A DNA stretch of 64,000 bases. Origin: Streptococcus pluranimalium (GTDB lineage: Bacteria > Bacillota > Bacilli > Lactobacillales > Streptococcaceae). Below are positions 9,977-17,822 of this stretch, piece by piece (position 1 is the first letter of the stretch; each line of letters begins with the position of its first letter). The notes beneath the pieces are model-generated. The model was given only the letters and a program-made list of their open reading frames with translations, searched no databases and had not been told where the DNA came from. The stretch is from contig NZ_CP025536.1 in assembly GCF_002953735.1 (NCBI RefSeq), positions 874,001 to 938,000 of the forward strand. The letters are read 5' to 3'. Made by a program: the position numbers and the translations under genes.

Positions 9977-10005
9977 CCTTTTTAAGGGGCTTTGTATCTT
10001 AATTT

Positions 10006-12465
10006 ATGAGCAATATTCAAAACATGTCCCTTGAGGACATTATGGGAGAGCGCTTTGGTCGCTACTCCAAATACATCATTCAAGAACGTGCCTTACCGGA
10101 CATTCGTGATGGTTTGAAACCCGTCCAACGACGTATTCTTTATTCTATGAATAAAGATGGCAATACCTTTGATAAGGGCTTTCGTAAATCGGCAAAGTCT
10201 GTCGGTAATATCATGGGGAATTATCATCCACACGGGGATAGTTCTATTTATGATGCCATGGTCCGTATGTCTCAGGATTGGAAAAACCGTGAAATTTTAG
10301 TTGAAATGCACGGAAATAACGGTTCTATGGATGGTGACCCTCCTGCGGCAATGCGTTATACAGAAGCTAGACTATCGGAAATAGCTGGTCATCTTCTGCG
10401 TGATATCGAGAAAAAAACAGTCCCTTGGGCATGGAACTTTGACGATACTGAAAAAGAACCGACCGTTCTACCAGCTGCCTTTCCAAACCTCTTGGTCAAT
10501 GGAGCAACAGGTATTTCAGCTGGTTATGCCACCGATATTCCACCTCATAACTTATCAGAAGTTATTGATGCTGTGGTTTATATGATTGACCATCCGTCGG
10601 CTAAATTGGATAAATTGATGGCATTTCTACCTGGACCTGATTTTCCAACGGGAGCCATTATCCAAGGTAAGGATGACATTCGCAAGGCCTATGAAACGGG
10701 TAAAGGACGTGTTGTTGTTCGTTCACGTACGGAAATTGAAACCCTTCGTGGCGGTAAAGAACAAATCATTATTACTGAAATTCCTTACGAAATCAACAAG
10801 GCAGTTTTGGTCAAGAAAATTGATGACGTCCGTGTCAATAATAAAGTACCTGGTATTTCTGAAGTTCGTGATGAGTCTGACCGTGAGGGTTTGCGCATTG
10901 CTATTGAACTCAAAAAAGATGCCGATACTCAAACCATCTTGAATTACCTCTTCAAATATACCGATTTGCAGGTTAATTATAATTTCAATATGGTAGCCAT
11001 TGACAACTACACACCTAAACAAGTTGGTCTCAAGAAAATCTTGTCCAGCTACATTGCCCATCGTCGTGATGTCATCGTTGCTCGTTCTAAGTTTGATAAG
11101 GAAAAAGCGGAAAAACGCCTTCATATTGTAGAAGGACTAATACGTGTTATATCTATTTTAGATGACGTGATTGCCCTTATCCGTGCTTCAGAAAACAAGT
11201 CTGATGCCAAAGAAAATCTCAAAGTATCCTACGAATTTTCCGAAGAACAGGCAGAAGCCATTGTGACCTTGCAACTTTATCGTCTGACCAACACGGACAT
11301 TGTGACCTTGCAAAATGAGGAAGCCGAATTGCGTGAGCTAATTGCTACCTTAGCAGCAATCATCGGTGATGAAAGAACCATGTATAATGTTATGAAGCGT
11401 GAGTTACGTGACATTAAAAAACACTTTGGTAATCCACGTCGCTCGGACCTCGAAGCAGAAGCTGTTGCTATTGAAATTGACACGGCTAGTCTGATTGTTG
11501 AAGAAGAAACCTTTGTCAGTGTTACACGTGGTGGTTACATCAAGCGAACTAGCCCCCGCTCTTTCAATGCTTCAACAATAGAAGAGCTAGGTAAACGTGA
11601 TGATGATGAACTCATTTTCTATACCCAGGCTAAAACAACTCAACACCTACTGATTTTCACCAACAAAGGTAATGTCATCTATCGCCCAGTCCACGAATTA
11701 TCGGACATTCGTTGGAAGGACATTGGGGAGCACATTTCACAAAATATCACTAATATCAGTAATGATGAAGAAGTGCTCTACGCTGAAATTCTAGATGATT
11801 TTGAATCTGGTATTTACATGGCTGCTACTCAAGAAGGGCAAATTAAACGCTTCGAACGAAAAGAATTATCGCCATGGCGTACTTATCGTACAAAATCGGT
11901 TAAATTTGCTAAGCTAAAAAGTGACACTGATCAAGTCGTGACAGTCACGCCGATTAACTTAGAAGACATTATGGTTATCACACATAAAGGTTATGCTTTG
12001 CATTTTAGTGTGGAAGAAGTTCCAGTTGTCGGACCAAAAGCTGCAGGAGTTAAGGCTATTAACCTTAAAGATGATGATGATATCCAAAATGTCTTCTTGA
12101 CCAATACATCAAGTTTCTATCTCCTTACTCAGAGAGGAAGCCTCAAGCGTATGAAGACAGCTGATATTCCACTCAGCAAACGTGCCGGTCGCGGATTACA
12201 AGTCCTTCGGGAATTAAAATCAAAACCACACCGTGTCTTCCAAGCAGGACCTGTTTATGCTTCAGACGGCAATCTCGGAGGTGAAATAGACCTTTTTACA
12301 GAGCCTATTGAAACAGAACGAGTCATTCTAGAGATTATTTCAAATACTGGAGAAAAAGCTGAAATGGATTTGGCAGTCTTGCCACTTTCAGAAAGAACAA
12401 GCAATGGTTCATTTGTGTCTGATACAATTTCAGAACAAGGTGTTTTTTCAGCAAAGATACTTTAA
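10006..12465 (+). CDS. parC: DNA topoisomerase IV subunit A
   Basis: ParC is the DNA-cleaving subunit of topoisomerase IV. The 819-residue product has the catalytic tyrosine at 118 (AMRYTEA), the QRRILY segment near 41-46, and a C-terminal set of beta-propeller blades from about residue 490 on. In the quinolone-resistance region (GNYHPHGDSSIYD, residues 71-83) both positions that change in resistant pneumococci, Ser79 and Asp83, carry the susceptible residue. The only ribosome-like AAGGGG is 16 bases before the ATG, which is wide. Confidence 0.97.
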   Translation: MSNIQNMSLEDIMGERFGRYSKYIIQERALPDIRDGLKPVQRRILYSMNKDGNTFDKGFRKSAKSVGNIMGNYHPHGDSSIYDAMVRMSQDWKNREILVEMHGNNGSMDGDPPAAMRYTEARLSEIAGHLLRDIEKKTVPWAWNFDDTEKEPTVLPAAFPNLLVNGATGISAGYATDIPPHNLSEVIDAVVYMIDHPSAKLDKLMAFLPGPDFPTGAIIQGKDDIRKAYETGKGRVVVRSRTEIETLRGGKEQIIITEIPYEINKAVLVKKIDDVRVNNKVPGISEVRDESDREGLRIAIELKKDADTQTILNYLFKYTDLQVNYNFNMVAIDNYTPKQVGLKKILSSYIAHRRDVIVARSKFDKEKAEKRLHIVEGLIRVISILDDVIALIRASENKSDAKENLKVSYEFSEEQAEAIVTLQLYRLTNTDIVTLQNEEAELRELIATLAAIIGDERTMYNVMKRELRDIKKHFGNPRRSDLEAEAVAIEIDTASLIVEEETFVSVTRGGYIKRTSPRSFNASTIEELGKRDDDELIFYTQAKTTQHLLIFTNKGNVIYRPVHELSDIRWKDIGEHISQNITNISNDEEVLYAEILDDFESGIYMAATQEGQIKRFERKELSPWRTYRTKSVKFAKLKSDTDQVVTVTPINLEDIMVITHKGYALHFSVEEVPVVGPKAAGVKAINLKDDDDIQNVFLTNTSSFYLLTQRGSLKRMKTADIPLSKRAGRGLQVLRELKSKPHRVFQAGPVYASDGNLGGEIDLFTEPIETERVILEIISNTGEKAEMDLAVLPLSERTSNGSFVSDTISEQGVFSAKIL

Positions 12466-12606
12466 ATTGACATTTGAATCGGATAATCAGTAGTCATCTA
12501 ACAAATAGATAAAAGAGTTTGGCAAGTGTACTGCTCCAAAAATTTAGATACTAAATCTAAGGGTTGAGACGCAGTTCAATTGGCCAGCCTCTTTTCTTAT
12601 TGTAAA

Positions 12607-12621
12607 AATTATCAGAATTTT
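12607..12621 (+). promoter_or_regulatory. Possible CodY box before ilvE
   Basis: The 15-base sequence AATTATCAGAATTTT matches the CodY consensus AATTTTCWGAAAATT at 12 positions and lies just upstream of the ilvE -35 box. CodY is a known repressor of branched-chain amino-acid genes in streptococci; binding here is inferred. Confidence 0.4.
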
Positions 12622-12632
12622 GCAAAAAACTA

Positions 12633-12661
12633 TTGAAAACTAAAAAAAAATGAGCTATACT
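12633..12661 (+). promoter_or_regulatory. ilvE promoter
   Basis: TTGAAA (12633-12638) and TATACT (12656-12661) with a 17-base spacer, 33 bases before the start codon. Confidence 0.75.
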
Positions 12662-12693
12662 AGTCAACAACTTTTAAAGAAAAGAGGTCGCTT

Positions 12694-13716
12694 ATGGTAG
12701 TAGAACTAGATTGGGAAAATCTTGGATTTTCGTATCACAAATTACCTTACCGATATGTTTCACATTTTAAAGATGGTAAGTGGGATGAAGGAGAGTTAAC
12801 GGAGAATGCGACACTAACCATTTCAGAAAGTTCACCGGCTCTTCATTATGGACAACAAGCTTTTGAAGGCTTAAAAGCCTATCGTACAAAAGATGGTAGT
12901 ATTCAACTCTTTCGACCAGATAAAAATGCAGAACGCTTGCAAAACACTGCAGATCGACTACTAATGCCACAAGTACCTACTGATAAGTTTGTTGAGGCTT
13001 GTAAAGCTGTGGTAAGAGCAAATCATGAGTATGTCCCTCCTTATGGAACAGGTGGAACGCTCTATATACGTCCTTTATTAATTGGTGTAGGTAATGTCAT
13101 TGGTGTTCATCCTGCTGATGAATATATTTTTACTGTATTTGCTATGCCAGTTGGGTCATATTTTAAGGGTGGACTTACTCCAACTAACTTCATCGTCTCA
13201 AAAGATTTTGATCGCGCAGCCCCTTATGGGACAGGAGCTGCTAAAGTCGGTGGTAACTATGCTGCCAGTCTTCTCCCAGGAAAGAAAGCCAAAGCTGCAG
13301 GTTTCTCTGACGTTATCTACCTAGATCCTGCCACTCATTCAAAAATCGAGGAAGTTGGAGCAGCAAATTTCTTTGGTATCACTGCAGATAACAAGTTTGT
13401 AACGCCGTTGAGTCCATCAATTTTGCCATCAATTACGAAATATTCGTTATTAGAACTTGCTGAGACACGTCTGGGTATGAAAGCCATCGAAGGTGATGTT
13501 CCAATTGATCAGCTAGACCGCTTTGTAGAAGCAGGAGCTTGTGGAACAGCAGCGGTTATTTCCCCGATCGGTGGGATTCAGTATCAAGATAAGCTTCATG
13601 TCTTTTACAGTGAAACTGAGGTCGGTCCAGTAACACGTCGATTGTATGATGAACTTGTTGGCATTCAATTTGGTGATGTTGAAGCGCCAGAAGGATGGGT
13701 TGTCAAAATAGATTAA
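12694..13716 (+). CDS. ilvE: Branched-chain amino-acid aminotransferase
   Basis: The 340-residue PLP enzyme (fold type IV) interconverts Leu, Ile and Val with their 2-oxo acids, using glutamate/2-oxoglutarate. Family landmarks are the QQAFEGLKAYR segment near residue 55, the PLP-lysine region GTGAAKVGGNYAAS near residues 180-193, and the YLDPATHSKIEEVGAANFF stretch that binds the cofactor. A GAGGTCGCTT ribosome site precedes ATG 12694. It has its own promoter and terminator, so it is monocistronic, and a possible CodY site suggests repression in rich medium. Confidence 0.95.
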   Translation: MVVELDWENLGFSYHKLPYRYVSHFKDGKWDEGELTENATLTISESSPALHYGQQAFEGLKAYRTKDGSIQLFRPDKNAERLQNTADRLLMPQVPTDKFVEACKAVVRANHEYVPPYGTGGTLYIRPLLIGVGNVIGVHPADEYIFTVFAMPVGSYFKGGLTPTNFIVSKDFDRAAPYGTGAAKVGGNYAASLLPGKKAKAAGFSDVIYLDPATHSKIEEVGAANFFGITADNKFVTPLSPSILPSITKYSLLELAETRLGMKAIEGDVPIDQLDRFVEAGACGTAAVISPIGGIQYQDKLHVFYSETEVGPVTRRLYDELVGIQFGDVEAPEGWVVKID

Positions 13717-13723
13717 TAAGAAA

Positions 13724-13755
13724 GTGCTTGCACTCTTGCAAGCTCTTTTGTTTTT
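13724..13755 (+). terminator. ilvE terminator
   Basis: GCTTGCA and TGCAAGC pair around a CTCT loop and are followed by CTTTTGTTTTT. Confidence 0.8.
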
Positions 13756-13780
13756 CGGTAAAATACTTTCTAGTAAGATA

Positions 13781-13832
13781 AGGAAAGGATGTAGTTTTTA
13801 CTTCTAGAGTTTAAAACTACTCTGTAATTGAA
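13781..13832 (+). promoter_or_regulatory. Ribosome site separated from its start by a hairpin (DUF2969 gene)
   Basis: The purine-rich AGGAAAGGA (13781-13789) is 43 bases before ATG 13833, too far for normal initiation. Between them GTAGTTTT (13791-13798) pairs with AAAACTAC (13813-13820). Folding this hairpin leaves about 13 unpaired bases between ribosome site and ATG. No other ribosome site is visible nearer the ATG. The same layout occurs at glmS. Confidence 0.5.
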
Positions 13833-14063
13833 ATGAGCAAAAAAGAGAAAAAAATTGAAATTCAAGTTAGCGACGCACAAGTAGTGCTAAACAAGCAAAA
13901 AGTAGACGGCTACCAGTTACAGGCAGGTAAAAAAGTGATTGGTGAAATTGCTGAATTGGATAACCGCTTTGCTATTGTTGATAAAGAAACAGTGACTACA
14001 TTTCACAAAACATTGGACGAAGCGGTTCAAGAAGTGATTGCTAATTATAATTTAAACCATTAA
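13833..14063 (+). CDS. DUF2969 family small protein
   Basis: The 76-residue protein matches the DUF2969 family of lactic-acid bacteria, which has no known function. It is charged, with an N-terminal run of lysines and glutamates (MSKKEKKIEI) and a short beta-rich body (YQLQAGKKVIGEIAELDNRFAIVD). There are no membrane segments, so it is presumably cytosolic. It lies between ilvE and the tRNA pair, and its start is reached from a ribosome site across a predicted hairpin. Confidence 0.75.
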   Translation: MSKKEKKIEIQVSDAQVVLNKQKVDGYQLQAGKKVIGEIAELDNRFAIVDKETVTTFHKTLDEAVQEVIANYNLNH

Positions 14064-14121
14064 AAATTGTTAAACCTCTTGCAGCTTAACAAAAACTATG
14101 ATAGAATAGTTTTTGTCGTTT

Positions 14122-14202
14122 GGAGAGATAGCGAAGTGGCTAAACGCGGCGGACTGTAAATCCGCTCCTTCGGGTTCGGGGGTTCGAATCCCTCTCTCTC
14201 CA
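14122..14202 (+). tRNA. tRNA-Tyr (GTA)
   Basis: A full cloverleaf with acceptor GGAGAGA/TCTCTCC, anticodon GTA at 14156-14158, a long variable arm typical of tRNA-Tyr, and T-loop TTCGAATC. The 3' CCA is not encoded. Confidence 0.95.
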
Positions 14203-14207
14203 TTTTT

Positions 14208-14279
14208 TGGGGTATAGCCAAGCGGTAAGGCAAGGGACTTTGACTCCCTCATGCGTTGGTTCGAATCCAGCTACCCCAG
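14208..14279 (+). tRNA. tRNA-Gln (TTG)
   Basis: Acceptor TGGGGTA/TACCCCA, anticodon TTG at 14240-14242 and T-loop TTCGAATC. It follows tRNA-Tyr by five bases, so both are probably processed from one transcript. Confidence 0.95.
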
Positions 14280-14359
14280 TCATGGTATGTGGCAAAGCCT
14301 AATTGTCTTAGCGATCAGTTGTGCCCTTGCGAGTTACCTTGAGAAAATATATTGGTATC

Positions 14360-14383
14360 AAAAATCAGAATAGGCTGATTTTT
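14360..14383 (+). terminator. Hairpin between the tRNA pair and rpsA
   Basis: AAAAATCAG and CTGATTTTT form a nine-base stem ending in T residues just before the rpsA ribosome site. It may end the tRNA transcript or act as a leader element for rpsA. Confidence 0.55.
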
Positions 14384-14401
14384 GTTGGAGGATTTTTTAG
14401 A

Positions 14402-15610
14402 ATGAATGAATTTGAAGATTTGCTAAACAGTGTTAGCGAAGTTAACCCTGGTGACGTTGTCACTGCAGAAGTTTTAACAGTTGATAACGATCAAGCAAAC
14501 CTTGTCATCGAAGGTACTGGTGTTGAAGCCGTTCTTACTCTTCGTGAATTGACAAACGACCGCGATGCAGATATTAACGAACTTGTTAAAGCTGGCGAAA
14601 CACTTGAAGTACTTGTTCTTCGTCAAGTAGTAGGTAAAGACACTGACACAGTAACTTTCCTAGTATCTAAAAAACGCTTGGAAGCTCGCAAAGCTTGGGA
14701 CAAACTTGTTGGACGTGAAGATGAAGTTGTAACTGTTAAAGGTACTCGTGCTGTTAAAGGTGGCCTTTCAGTAGAATTTGAAGGTCTTCGTGGATTTATT
14801 CCAGCATCAATGATTGATACTCGTTTTGTTCGCAACACTGAACAATTTGTAGGTCAAGAATTTGATGCAAAAATCAAAGAAGTTGATCCAGCAGAAAATC
14901 GTTTCATCTTATCACGTCGTGATGTTGTTGAAGCAGAAGCTGCAGAAGCACGTAAAGAAATCTTCTCAAAAATTGAAGAAGGTTCAGTAGTTACTGGTAA
15001 AGTTGCTCGTTTAACAAGTTTTGGTGCTTTCATCGATCTTGGTGGTGTTGACGGACTTGTTCACGTAACTGAATTGTCACACGAACGTAACGTATCACCT
15101 AAATCAGTTGTTTCAGTTGGTGATGAAGTAGAAGTTAAAGTTCTTTCTATCGATGAAGAAGCTGGACGTGTATCACTTTCACTTAAAGCTACAACACCTG
15201 GCCCATGGGATGGCGTTGACCAAAAATTGGCTAAAGGTGATGTTATTGAAGGTAAAGTTAAACGTCTTACAGACTTTGGTGCCTTTGTAGAAGTTCTTCC
15301 AGGTATTGATGGACTTGTTCACATTTCACAAATCTCACACAAACGTGTTGAAAATCCAAAAGATGTTCTTTCAGTAGGTCAAGATGTTAGTGTTAAAGTT
15401 CTTGAAGTTGACTCTTCAGCAGAACGTGTATCACTTTCAATCAAAGCTCTTGAAGAGCGTCCAGCACAAGCTGAAGGTGAAAACAACAACGGAGAAAAAC
15501 GTCAATCACGTCCTCGCCGTCCAAAACGCGAAGCTAAACGTGATTACGAATTGCCAGAAACACAAACTGGATTCTCAATGGCTGACCTCTTTGGTGACAT
15601 TGAATTGTAA
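14402..15610 (+). CDS. rpsA: 30S ribosomal protein S1
   Basis: S1 helps the 30S subunit bind mRNA. The start is ATG 14402, after TTGGAGGA, giving 402 residues; upstream in-frame codons lie in non-coding leader. The protein has four S1/OB-fold repeats (about residues 15-85, 100-170, 190-260 and 275-345), the last two with the typical GxVxRLTxFGAFxxL core. A basic, proline/arginine-rich tail ([13 protein letters not shown]) precedes a conserved C-terminal peptide. Four repeats instead of the six of E. coli is normal for Gram-positive S1. Codon use is highly biased, as expected for an abundant protein. Confidence 0.95.
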   Translation: MNEFEDLLNSVSEVNPGDVVTAEVLTVDNDQANLVIEGTGVEAVLTLRELTNDRDADINELVKAGETLEVLVLRQVVGKDTDTVTFLVSKKRLEARKAWDKLVGREDEVVTVKGTRAVKGGLSVEFEGLRGFIPASMIDTRFVRNTEQFVGQEFDAKIKEVDPAENRFILSRRDVVEAEAAEARKEIFSKIEEGSVVTGKVARLTSFGAFIDLGGVDGLVHVTELSHERNVSPKSVVSVGDEVEVKVLSIDEEAGRVSLSLKATTPGPWDGVDQKLAKGDVIEGKVKRLTDFGAFVEVLPGIDGLVHISQISHKRVENPKDVLSVGQDVSVKVLEVDSSAERVSLSIKALEERPAQAEGENNNGEKRQSRPRRPKREAKRDYELPETQTGFSMADLFGDIEL

Positions 15611-15618
15611 TTAAAAGA

Positions 15619-15647
15619 TAAAAGGCTTGCTTAGCAGGCTTTTTATT
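15619..15647 (+). terminator. rpsA terminator
   Basis: AAAAGGCTTGC and GCAGGCTTTTT pair with one bulge around a TTA loop. Confidence 0.7.
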
Positions 15648-15680
15648 ATCTTGGGTCTTATTTATAATGATCCAAGTTTT

Positions 15681-15752
15681 CCACCTTTAGTGTAATGGAT
15701 ATCACGTAAGATTCCGGTTCTTGAGATGGGGGTTCGATTCCCTCAAGGTGGA
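15681..15752 (+). tRNA. tRNA-Arg (CCG)
   Basis: Acceptor CCACCTT pairs perfectly with AAGGTGG, discriminator A15752. Anticodon loop TTCCGGT reads CCG; T-arm GGGGG-TTCGATT-CCCTC. CCA is not encoded. Confidence 0.93.
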
Positions 15753-15764
15753 TAAAATATACTT

Positions 15765-15797
15765 AATCCCATTATTTAAAAGTGGGATTTTTGTTTT
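15765..15797 (+). terminator. tRNA-Arg terminator
   Basis: AATCCCA and TGGGATT pair around an AT-rich loop and are followed by TTTGTTTT. Confidence 0.7.
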
Positions 15798-15950
15798 CAC
15801 TAAAAACTTGTCATGGGATGTTGGATTCTAATTTTTCAATACTATTTCATTCGTGCTTAGTATATAGGTGGATAATTATTTTTGATTCATTTTAAAATGG
15901 ATGTTTTATTTTAAATATTAAACTTCTATTCTTAACTCTATGGCTTAATT

Positions 15951-15983
15951 AAAAAGGTTAGAGCTACAATGCTCCAACCTTTT
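15951..15983 (-). terminator. Terminator of the leftward DUF3862-like lipoprotein gene
   Basis: AAAAGGTT-AGAGC and GCTC-CAACCTTTT form a stem with one mismatch. On the minus strand it directly follows the stop codon and ends in T residues. Confidence 0.75.
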
Positions 15984-16608
15984 ATTCTAGACCTTTTTGT
16001 GATTTTTCACTAAGCTTACCATTTTTGAAAATTAATTCTATTTGTCTTGTGTTATCTTTTCCTTTTAAATTACTAGACCATAAGGCTTGTAACTGTTCTC
16101 CATCGGAAGAAACGGCTTGGGACATAACATCGGGTTGTCCAATAATTTCAGTTACCTCTGTGAATGTTAAATCATTAGGTAATTTTTCATCGTAAATTTT
16201 TTTGGTAACGGTTTGTTTTCGGTCGAAAGCAAAATTTGAGATAGCTCGAGCAATAGTGCTATCTTCAAACAATTGTGCACTGATTATCACACCATCAACA
16301 TCCCAAGTATAGACATCTAGGGTAACATCTCCTGCAGGTTTTGTTGTATGGGACTTTGGCTCACCATACAAAGCTTTTATTTGTTCAAGGGGAGTACCGC
16401 CTTTAAAGTCATCAGCAGCGGTAGCAGTTTTAATATCATTAAATTTCAAGCGGACTTGTGGATCTTGTTGGGGTTCTGTTTTAGATTGAAGAGTATTTAA
16501 TGCTTCCTTATTAGCTTGCGGCTTTGTGTTTTTGTTTGATGAGCAGGCTGAAAGACTGATAAGTGCTAATGTAATAGTAGTTATTAGTAAAAGTTTTTTA
16601 GATTTCAT
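15982..16608 (-). CDS. Lipoprotein, DUF3862/SmpA-like
   Basis: The 208-residue protein has a lipoprotein signal peptide ending in LISLSAC. After a polar linker, the body contains two related segments, each with a GG/GQ-P turn (TPLEQIKALYGEPKSH near residue 78 and TEVTEIIGQPD near residue 152). This doubled pattern resembles the BLIP/SmpA-like fold of streptococcal DUF3862 lipoproteins, whose role is unknown. It is a single leftward gene with its own terminator. I am confident about the lipoprotein nature and less so about the family. Confidence 0.65.
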   Translation of the reverse strand: MKSKKLLLITTITLALISLSACSSNKNTKPQANKEALNTLQSKTEPQQDPQVRLKFNDIKTATAADDFKGGTPLEQIKALYGEPKSHTTKPAGDVTLDVYTWDVDGVIISAQLFEDSTIARAISNFAFDRKQTVTKKIYDEKLPNDLTFTEVTEIIGQPDVMSQAVSSDGEQLQALWSSNLKGKDNTRQIELIFKNGKLSEKSQKGLE

Positions 16609-16684
16609 ATCGATTCCTTTGTGATTTTGTATGAGTATTATAGCATATCTAGCAGTGAATTATCAGTTTATTAGGTAGAAAAAA

Positions 16685-16712
16685 TATCCCCAAGTTCGAA
16701 AACTTGCGGATA
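16685..16712 (-). terminator. Terminator of the leftward TVP38/TMEM64 gene
   Basis: TATCC-CAAGTT and AACTTG-GGATA pair around CGAA with one internal C/C mismatch; on the minus strand a T-run follows. Confidence 0.8.
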
Positions 16713-16714
16713 CT

Positions 16715-17323
16715 TTATAGAAATTTTTTAGCCCAATCTCCGCCGTATATCCATAATGCACTGTAACCAATAATTGAAAAAGGTTTGGCGATAAGGATTA
16801 TGGTAATGAATCGTTTTAAGCTCATATTAGTGAGAGCAGTGACCATCACCATGATATCCGCAGGGGAAACTGGTGCAATCATACTTAAAATAAAAAGATT
16901 CTCAAAATGTTTACTCTCTAGTTTTTGTTCATACTTAAAAAAGGTATCTTCCTTTAGAAAAAGAAGAATAAATTTCCTGCCAAAGCGTTTAACGAGTAGG
17001 AATAAAATAATACTCCCAACAATTATGCCAATGTAGTTGTAGATAAATCCTTGCCACCAGCCAAAAACCCAAAAGCCTACCACAGTCGTTAATCCACCAG
17101 GGATAACCGGAAAGACAACTTGAATAATCTGGATGATGATAAAAATGAGGGGGCCTATAAGATCATGTTTTTGAATAACAGTTTTTAAAACATTTGTATC
17201 ATTTAATATGCCGATATGATAGAGCCAGAGGATTAAGACACCTGTTGCAATCAGACAAAGAAAGCCAATAAATCGGATTATTTTTTGCCATAATCGGTAG
17301 CGCTTGCTATATTTCATTTCCAT
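16715..17323 (-). CDS. TVP38/TMEM64 (DedA-superfamily) membrane protein
   Basis: The 202-residue protein has about five hydrophobic segments and the family core: FPVIPGGLTTVVGFWVFG near residue 75, then a YIGIIVGSIILFLLVKRFGR segment near 95-115 containing the conserved G...G and RFG. Relatives are membrane proteins linked to lipid transport or scrambling. The start may be ATG 17323 or, two codons later, ATG 17317. It is leftward, next to the lipoprotein gene but with its own terminator. Confidence 0.85.
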   Translation of the reverse strand: MEMKYSKRYRLWQKIIRFIGFLCLIATGVLILWLYHIGILNDTNVLKTVIQKHDLIGPLIFIIIQIIQVVFPVIPGGLTTVVGFWVFGWWQGFIYNYIGIIVGSIILFLLVKRFGRKFILLFLKEDTFFKYEQKLESKHFENLFILSMIAPVSPADIMVMVTALTNMSLKRFITIILIAKPFSIIGYSALWIYGGDWAKKFL

Positions 17324-17352
17324 AGCTTAATCATACCATAACGGACTTTTTT

Positions 17353-17381
17353 TTGCTATTTGAAATCACATTTGATATACT
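17353..17381 (+). promoter_or_regulatory. tmRNA promoter
   Basis: TTGCTA (17353-17358) and TATACT (17376-17381) with a 17-base spacer, about 20 bases before the mature tmRNA. Confidence 0.65.
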
Positions 17382-17400
17382 ATTATTATCACTTTTGTTT

Positions 17401-17745
17401 GGGGTCGTTACGGATTCGACAGGCATTATGTGGCATATTCTGCGACTCATCGTGCGGATGTAAAACGTCAGTTAAATATAACTGCAAAAAATAACACTTC
17501 TTACGCTTTAGCTGCCTAAAAACCAGCGGGTGTGACTTGCTTGGAATTGCTTGTGTTTCGAGTCAAGTCTTATTTTAGCAAGCTACGTTTAAGTATTGTC
17601 TAGCTACTTAAAAAGAGATTGATAGACTCGCTTAGTGTAGGGTTGAGTTATGTGTCGATACTAAGTTAAATAAAAGCATAACCTATAGTTGTAGACGAAT
17701 ATGATGGCAGGTGTTTGGACGTGGGTTCGACTCCCACCGGCTCCA
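17401..17745 (+). ncRNA. ssrA: Transfer-messenger RNA
   Basis: tmRNA rescues stalled ribosomes and tags the broken protein for proteolysis. The 5' end GGGGTCG pairs with CGGCTCC at the 3' end to form the acceptor stem, with a T-arm TTCGACTC; CCA is not encoded. The tag frame runs from GCA 17484 to TAA 17517-17519 and encodes AKNNTSYALAA after the alanine delivered by the tRNA part. Its last residues YALAA are the standard protease signal. Pseudoknot segments lie between 17520 and 17680. The TTCGACTCCCACC end is the usual integration target of some mobile elements, but none is present here. Confidence 0.97.
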
Positions 17746-17750
17746 TAATG

Positions 17751-17786
17751 TCCCCTTTATCAGAGATGGTAAAGGGGTTCTTTTTT
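17751..17786 (+). terminator. tmRNA terminator
   Basis: CCCCTTTA and TAAAGGGG pair around TCAGAGATGG and are followed by TTCTTTTTT. Confidence 0.85.
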
Positions 17787-17822
17787 AAGGTTAATGATTG
17801 GTAAGGTTTTGGGGAGAAGTAT

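Noticed and set aside
12466-12693. T-box leader before ilvE
   Set aside because: No T-box sequence (TGGGTGG-type) or specifier stem; the promoter lies only about 30 bases before the gene.
17700-17822. Mobile element inserted at the tmRNA 3' end
   Set aside because: The tmRNA is directly followed by its terminator and dnaE; no integrase or repeated end is present.
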